Below, in pieces: positions 37,601 to 46,600 of a stretch of DNA of 64,000 bases (positions are counted from its first letter, which is position 1; the number at the start of each line of letters is the position of its first letter). The notes beneath the pieces are model-generated. The model was given only the letters and a program-made list of their open reading frames with translations, searched no databases and was not told the DNA's origin. The DNA comes from Liolophura sinensis (lineage: Eukaryota > Mollusca > Polyplacophora > Chitonida > Chitonidae). Location of the stretch: positions 4,071,152 to 4,135,151 of the forward strand of contig NC_088305.1 in assembly GCF_032854445.1 (NCBI RefSeq), in the 5' to 3' direction. Position numbers and translations under genes: made by a program.

Positions 37601-40600
37601 CAAATATTGTGACTTAAACCACTTTCTAGGCTGGGATCAAAGCTTACATTATTAATGCTCACAGAATAGCGGAACAGACAGATACATCTATAAGGGTGAT
37701 AATAGATCACAACCCTGTTGTTCAAAACCGTATTAAGGCTTACCACATTTATCTTCAACCTAGGTCTTAAGTTTTGTATTTAGTTCCAGAATATACATGT
37801 ATGTGTAACAGTATATTAAACGCGAATTAAATCTGTTACTGTTCCATTTGGTCTCTGTAAACTCTATTGGTTGCTGGCAATTGTTTAAATCGTAAATATG
37901 TAATTAGACTTCATATCGGTATTAGCAAGTACACTTCAACACAACCCAGCCCTTGGGTTTTACATGGAAAACCTGATTAAATTAAAAGTTCAGTAAATTA
38001 GAGATACTATACACAAAAAGATAAAATAAAATGAAATGGCTGGAGAAGGTTTTCCATCGTTGGTTAATCGGAAACCACTACTTCTGATTTGTCCAATCAA
38101 AACAACAACAACAACAGTACGACTCTGAAATCCATTTGAATTAGCTTTGTTGATTAATGGTATGATTGTTGAAAATCGATGGCAAAGAGACTGATGCAAA
38201 CCAAACAAAGACCGCACTGTGGTTCATGGTGCGGTGTTATTTACATGCGTCAGTTGTGGAATTATAATTCACATTGCGGAGGAGTAATTGACATCCGGGC
38301 GGCAGAATATCCCTTAAAACACACCGAATATGGACACAGCACCCCATTACAACTTCCGTTTTTCGAATGTAATTCAGTGTATTTTAGGGTGTACATTTTT
38401 ATTTTGCTGTCAGCCTGTCGTTTTTGGTGCACAGGTGCATGCTTGGTATCAAAATAATGGAAATTGTCTGAGTTTTGGGCAGGTATGAGTTTTAAAGGAG
38501 AACATTTAAATATCAAACAATTACCATTGAAAAGAGTATGCATTTCCTCGAAGGTGCATGCCACAAAAATTCTAATACACTCTTCAAAAAATAAAAAGAA
38601 ACGCAAAATGAAATTCAAAAATGATACTTACAATTTTGTACACATATGTTAACTGAAACAGTTTTGTAGGGTTGCACATTGTTACTGGAATGTTTCAGAA
38701 GATCATCCTTGACCAAACGCAATCAAAAATGATTTTGAACAGTTTTATCAATTAGGATTGTTATGAGTGAGTGAGTGCTCGGGGTTTAATGTCGTACTCA
38801 ACAATTTTTCAGTCATATGACGACGAAGGAATCCTTAGGGCGCATGTACGTGAAATGTGCCTCCTTGTTGCAGGACAGATTTCCACCGCTCTTTTATTTA
38901 GTGCTGCTTCACTGAGACGACTTACCGAAGGCAAGTAAGCTGCACCGCCCGAGCCATTATACTGATACGGGTCAACCAGTCGTTGCACTATCCCCTTCAT
39001 GCCGAACGCCAAGCGAGGAAGTTACAACTTCCTCTTTTAAAGTCTTAGGTGTGACTCCACCAAGGATTGATCCTGGATCTACCGGTCCCGAAGCGGAAGC
39101 TCTAACAACTGTGCTATCCGGGCCGGTAGGATTGTTATGATGTGCGTTGATGTCGTGCAGCACGAAGTTCAGGCACAATGATTTTTTGTCACGTGTAAAA
39201 CATGAGTACAGCATGTGACTATAAAAGGCCCAAACGAATCTCACAATTTTATTCAATATCTTTGCAAGTACTATACACGAAAATGGGACGTCTCAATGCT
39301 GCCGACCTAAATCAGGCAATTGGACGATTGCAAGCTGGCGAATCAAAGAGTGAGGTGGCAAGGATCTTCAACTTTCATCCCAGCACTATAACTCGGTTGT
39401 GGGATCGATTTCGTCAAACAAATTTGACAAATGACCGTCCAAGATCAGGAAGACCTAGAGTCACCACACCTGCCCAAGATCGGTACATCCGGGTAACCCA
39501 CCTACGTGACCTCCATCGTACCGCCTCAGACGACGTGATGGTAGAGGCCGTGTCTACAGACGACGTCATGAACGTTTTGCTCCTCACTGCATCAGACAGG
39601 TGGACAGATTCGGTGGAGGGAATGTTATGGTGTGGGGAGCGATCTAAACCCAATCGACGCACCCGTCTATCGATCTGATCCCATCTGGGATCAGATCGAT
39701 AGACGGGTGCGTCGACGTCGTATTCCACCACAGAATCTTCAACAGTCTTTCCACATGCTGCAGGAAGGATGGAGAAGGATTCCACAACAAAACATCCAAC
39801 GACTGATTCGATCTGTACCCAGGAGGTGTCGGGCAGTGGTAGCAGCTGGAGGTGGTCATACGAGGTACTGACTTCAACACCACCTCGTGGACAGCAGTAA
39901 TGACTGTGATGACTGTCATTCTCATGAAATATGGACAACATAGCAATGCATTGCTCCACAAAATTTCATTTATGTATCTTTGTTTTCCGCTGACCTACAC
40001 GTCCTTGAATAAAATCAAATTTACATTGATATTTGGGTTTTGCGTTTCTTTTTTGAAGAGTGTATGTACCTCAAGTTGATAAATTATAATGAAGTCAGAA
40101 CCAAAATCCGCTGTGGGCCACTACATTTTGTCATAGAACTAATCCTAAAGTCTTCTGTGTTAGGAGGAGAGTTGTCGTCGGAAGCGGCCAAAGAGCAATT
40201 CGTACATTTTCGGTAGAACTCTTCTTCCTAGAAGGTAGCGAAGAGCACTTGATGATCGGGAAACCGGAATAGCCTATAGTGTCATTGTTTTAGGTTTTCT
40301 CCTCCTTTAATGATGAAAGTTTAAAATTCTGGGCAAGAGGACACTAGGAGACAGGTGGCAATAAGGCTGCGAGTGACTTCCCCTTGGTTTTGCTGGGCAC
40401 AGCTCCCAGCTGCCGGCATAATACGGTCCAGACTTTGACGGTCAGCCTATGTCAAGATAGGTTTATGGCTTCTTTCTCACACGCTGGGCCAGGTATGCAC
40501 CAAGACTTATTGGCCACGGAATGTTTGGGGCTGAGCTACAGCGCTAAACGTTAATATTGTCGCTTGAGGAAAATTAATGGGGGCCATGTTCGCATCAGGC

Positions 40601-43600
40601 AAGCCCGAGCAAGACATAATGGCTTACCTCCCTTGAACTGTCTTAGACTGTCGGATTTGTTCTTCGTCGCTCCGTAAATCGCTCCCCCGTCTATGAAAGA
40701 GGAAGCCTGATTCAGCTGCTCGCGCAAACCTGCAAATACAGTGTATGCCTCTTGTAGTATGATAAGAATGTTTCGATTAAGCAAAAGGGTAGGCCTACAT
40801 ATTTAAAAAAGCCCCAGGGAATCTCACGACAGCCTGCAGACTGCTGACAGACCTGTAGATCCTTTTATTTATTTATTTATTTATTTATTTGATTGGTGTT
40901 TTACGCCCTACTCAAGAATATTTCACTTATACGACGGCGGCCAGTATTATGGTAGCAGGAAACCGGGCATAGCCCGGGGGAAACCCAAGACCATAGGGCC
41001 TGTAGATCTTCTGTAACCACTGTAAGAATTGACAGCATGGTTCGGCGAATGCTGCTTTTAACACCGAAGAGTCATTGGTTTTATTTGATGCACTATTTTT
41101 TCAACGATAGCTATAGAAGATATTATGGCATCATGAAGGTAACCGGCAACAGAAACATCGTCATCAACAATATCATTAATATTAATATCGCACATTTAAT
41201 ATTTATAATTAACACATTATCATTATTATTATTATTGTTGTTGTTGTTGCTGCTGTTATTGTTGCGGTTGTTGTTGCTTTCTATTAAGCCGTTTTGAAGG
41301 TTTTGTTACCCGAAGAGCACCCTAAATCAGTAACTTCCAAAGACCTGGGAAACTCGAGACATTCTCTGTTGAATTGTCTAAGTTGTCTCTCAGTGGAATC
41401 GGGATGTTTCTCGCAGAATCCCTCGGGGCTGGAGAAGAGGAGAAAAATTTGTGTTATGATGGCATTAGATACTCTTTGTGATTTTGTCCGTCACAAAGCG
41501 TGGACTAAACTTAAACGTTATCGTTAAATACAACACTGACACCAAGTTCTTATTACAAGAAAGTTGTAAAAGAATAATGGCAAGTTAGTTGTGCACACTA
41601 GCCCTCTGCTAATGGAAAACAAGTCTTGTAACTCATAGAACCAGCAGTGCCCCAGTAACTGCATGAAGTGGAAAGCGTTCCAAAAGCACAAACCTTTGCC
41701 ATAGCTGTACGTACAAAACTTCCACTACATACAAAGAGACAATACTCTGCATTGTGTTGTATTTCACAACGGTGAAGAATCGTTTTGAAACGTTCCTGAT
41801 GCTGGACTCAGATCCAGATTAACAACAAAACTAAATAAACAGGTGCTGGGTCAAAGTCCATGCTGAGCTGAGTTTTGTAGGTGGAGCAAACCGTAGTTTC
41901 CACGGTACCATCTTTGGCAAGTTATTGATTAACTTTCCCACGTTTAATGTACAGATATGCACACCATATTGGGGGACAACAAATGTTATTCGCCGAGCGT
42001 TAGATTCTGGTACACGGTTAAACGAGCGTCGTCTACAGTATTTTGTCACACCATGAAAAGTGAGAGGGAAGGATTTTAGCGCTGTTTTCAGGGATGGCCG
42101 TGTTGCTCCCAGTTAGTTGGTTTACATAAATACACTGTCAGCCCGTCTACCCTAGCATATAGCTTCGAGGTTCCAGATGAAAAGCAGAACTATCATCCCA
42201 AATCCCTCCTACTAAACGCCAAACAGCTTTGTGTGAGTCAGATAAGCATTATGTACACGGTATTACCAAAAAAAGAGAAAAGAATTGTAATTGGTCACCA
42301 TCGCCATGGTTATTACATTCTACTTGTTAAATGAGCCCTGTACAAGATGCAAAGGTTTAAGAGGTCGCTTTATAGACGAAACAACGATAACTTACGTGGC
42401 TATATTTTGCTTACAACATTTCAACACCGTGTTGTCAAAACCTGCAAAGAAAAGAACGACGTGGAATTGAAAATGGACTCATTATACTGTACAAAACCAT
42501 TACATGAATTTTATAATTGTTATTCGATATAGGCTGCATGAAAATAAATCTCAGAAAAGAAAACGTTTATGCGTAACTGTGAAGAGTGTTTGGCTAGAAA
42601 GAAATCACCCGCTACCCATTACTGTATATGTTTACGTTGTTGGGCCCTGCATACGAGGTCTCATACCTTTGGTTGGCGCTCTGTCCGTTAGGTCGTGGGA
42701 GAGGAACTGTCCGAACACCGTCAGAAGCATTGTAAACGGGGCGTCGTCTCCCCCACGGGCCGGCTCGTGGTAGGTCGTGCTGACCACACGGGCGGTGGGT
42801 AGATGAGAACTCAGTGTTGAGGAGGGTCCAGACATCACATCGTCTCGGTCACCTCGGCGTTCTTTTACAAAAGAGTAACACGAATCAGCTTTATGTACAT
42901 TACTTTTTTACTGACTTGACTTTAAAACATTGTCTATATCAACTGGGCTGTTCACACACGATATGGCTTTTGTCTGGGCTAGTGGTAACGGTGGTCTAAT
43001 TGAGCCTTGCTACTATAGTCTTTTCTTTTAGCCAGTCGCCTATATTCAGCTGTTTATAAAATCAGTCACACTCACTACCAACGTTGTCCTTAGTCAATGG
43101 CACATAACAACACAAGCTTTACACATCTGGAACGTCTATATTATTACAATGAAAATGCAGTTAAAATACTTTTTCTAATCCATAATATTAACTCCATAAG
43201 CTTAGTTTTGACACCAAGAGCTCATTGCTAGGGGGGACGTCATAATTATTGAAAAGCAAATTGCATGCTGGACAATTGGCGTGTGAGTAATTTGTTTTAC
43301 AATGGCTGCTCCAACAAGCGATTAGAACAAACTGTACACTTTAATACTCTAACATCTATCTCAAAATCCCGTGGAAACCCTTCCTGCAACAAGGAGGCAC
43401 ATTACATGCACTCTAAGGATTCCTTCGCCGTCATATGACTGAAAAAATGTTCAGTACGACGTTAAACCCCAAGCACTCAGTCACTCACTCACTCTGTCTC
43501 TAAATCTGTTTTGCCCTGAGATCATATACTACAAGACATAAACTAAAATTAAATTATTAAGCTTATATTATACTAAAACGTGTAAACAACATCAAACATG

Positions 43601-46600
43601 GCAGCGTCAGTAACAGGGTTTACAGTTAAGGCGATAGCAGTTTAGGTAACTTGTGCCGCACTCCGTCAAAACATATTGAACTCCACCCAGTGTACAGCAT
43701 GCCAATAGTTTTTGAATAATTCTGTAACCCTAGGCAATGGGGTCTTGCCGTCGAAACTGAGCTTAAGGACATCAGCATTATGAATGAGAAAAAAGTGCTC
43801 TATTTTCATTTTCTTTGCAAGACTATCAACTTCCAACATGTCCACGTGTAGAACTTGAGTTGTTACGTATCATTGACTACAGGCGAATTTGGTTTTGAGT
43901 ATGACTGAGTTTACAGACAGCTAAATATAGGCGAGTCGATAAAAGAAATGGACGATATTGCACGCTATCTATTATAGACAAGCTACTAGAGCACGCTTTT
44001 TATTTCAGCCAGACTGCTAGCACACTCCGTCTATTTTAGTCCTACTACTTAACGAACCCTGTTTATTTTAACAAGCGCACTGGGTGTATATTATCAGGTC
44101 TGCTAGCACACGTTTTCTATTTTAGCCGGATTAATAGCACACTCTGCTTATTTCAGCCAGATTACTAGCACACTCCATCTATTTTAGTCATACAACTTAG
44201 CACACCCTGTTTATTTTAACAAGCGCACTGGGTATATATTATCAGGTCTGCTATCACACGTTTTGTATTTTAGCCGGATTACTAGCACACCCTGCTTATT
44301 TTATCTGGAGTATTAGCACACTCCCCCTATTTTAGTCATACAACTTAGCGAACCCTGTTTATTTTAACAAGCGCACTGGGTGTATATTATCAGGTCTGCT
44401 AGCACACGTTTTCTATTTTAGCCAGATTACTAGCACACCCTGCTTAATTTAACTCTGCCTGGTTTAGCCGCATTCCATGCGCATGATATTTAATTAAACC
44501 GTTGCCTTGAAGTCGGGAGACCCGGGATAAAATTCGGGTTGGTTCATACCAAAGACTTTAAATATAGTACTAGCTGCTGTCTCACTTGGCGCTCAGCACT
44601 GAGAGGTTAGAGCAAGGAAACATGACTGGTAGTCCAGGTGTCAATATAATGTGACTGGGTGTCATGTCTGATGTCTTCGGCTTGATGTTTCTAAGGAGTT
44701 AGTACTTTGGTGGCATGGACTCTCCCTGCCACCAGAAGACACACACCTAATTACACCTCGTCGTCACAGGACGTAAAACTTGTTAATTACGACGTTAAGC
44801 ATACATACATACTAATTAAACCGGACTACAAGCGCACGTCATCTAATTTAGGTGGGGCACAAGCGTAAGCTGAATATCGTAGCTGAGCTACTTGCACACG
44901 CCGTTTATTTTAACTGGGCTTCTACATGTAGCTCACGAAATGCTTACCATATCTGGGCGGTAGCAGCCTGACGAAGGGCGTGAAAGCCGCTCCCCACAGC
45001 GGGCTGTTCAGATTATTACAGCTTCCATCTACTGTCCGATAGCGAGTGAACCTCTCACAGTTAATGGGTGGTTTGTAGGGACACGAGAGGGAATGTCGAC
45101 GAGCTGCGGGGTTTAGTAAGGCTGTGGCCAAGCTTACTTCCAGTCCGTACTTTCTGTAACACACAGCACGATTACATAAGGAAAAAGAAAGACATCGAAA
45201 TGGAAAACTATACGGAAGTGCGCCCGAGTATTGTTCAGGCAATGCACGAGCATGAAACTATAAGTGTTTACAAACGTCTTGTTTCGTTTTACGAGACAAG
45301 GGAGACAACTTTCTCCAAAATATTCAAACTGCACTGTTGTGTTGATAGGTGGATACCCTCCACAAATAATGCGCCTGGGTCAGAGATGCAGTCTGATGCC
45401 ATTTTTACCGTTCCTTTGTGCTGAATTTAAAAAAAAAAAATTCTCCGCTTGTCGCGTCTTATCATATTGTACATCAGGCTTCAACGTTTCATTCTACGTG
45501 TAAAGTTGTGTGTGTTTTTAGGAAATGGAAGTGTATGCACGTCGAGCAAAAGTAAAGAACAGAGCTATTCAGTAGCCTCTGACTTGGTGCGTTTGACCTC
45601 AATCAACTGTTTGTCAGCTTTATGAAAGATGCCGTCGGTCAACCCTAACAGGAATTTGACTGTACATAGTTTTCTATGGGGTGAGAATTATCAGGCTCCT
45701 AGCTTTCGGGTCTCGTCGATTAAAGGTAGTCAAGGTAATGGTCCGGTACATAAGTCTAACCAACGACATGCCAGTGGAACATGACTTAGTGTGACGTAAT
45801 ACACCAAATTAAACAACTAAAAAGAAACTAAAAGTGGAAAAGAAAAAAAAATGCATTTAGCTGGACTCACCTGAGCAGTCTGGCTATCCAGTTGATTATC
45901 CGACTCTGACGGGAGAAGCTGCGAGGGTCATCTGGACTCTCTGAGAACAGCAGGGGGTCGGGGTTGACAAAATCTTGGGGGTAACGGTCTATGCCTGCCA
46001 GGAGATAGTAACAATTAAATATTATCTTACCTATATCAACATGAAGCTATGACAAGCACGAGGATCAAATACACAAAGCCCTTTCTCACCCAAACAAAAT
46101 TATTTTAAACCTGGTTCAGTGACGTCTAATACTTAGTGACTATCATCCCTCTATCATTAACTAATTCTGGGTAGGTTAGGAGCATGCGCGTTGCTGCTTT
46201 TTAAGCATGTACAGGAAAAGATAAAATAAAAGCCGAACTGAGTTAAACTGACAATTAGCCGGGTTTTACCAGTAACACGTGTGACCATTTGTCAGCTATC
46301 ATACTGTCATCATTACCCTGGCCTTACTCTTTATGCTGTAAGTCTTTTATACTATATCAGGCAGAAGTATAGAGTAACCTCAATCATTATAAAAGGTACA
46401 AATGTGTTCCTCATTATATGTTATGTCATTCACATTTAAATGACACACAGTGTGCTTAATCTGACAAAAAATAAAATAAAAATATAATCTCTGACATTCA
46501 ATAAATTAAGCAGGTTCCTGAGTTTGAAATGTTCGGGCTATTGTAATCACCGGGGAAGAATACAGTATGTGCTTTTTGTCTCTTTGTAAAAAATTCTTTC

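Larger units (their letters stand above)
38576..40064 (+). mobile_element. Tc1/mariner-family DNA transposon, internally deleted
   Basis: Ends are inverted repeats beginning CACTCTTCAAAAAA and containing AGAAACGCAAAA, each bordered by the TA target dinucleotide (38576-38577 and 40063-40064). A degraded Tc1-type transposase lies inside. It is interrupted by a SINE at 38767-39126 and carries a perfect palindrome at 39654-39715. Inserted in a peroxidase intron. Confidence 0.92.

Noticed and set aside
39414-39961. Long open frames on the - strand inside the Tc1 element
   Set aside because: Antisense shadows of the transposase. The palindrome duplicates them and makes them look longer.
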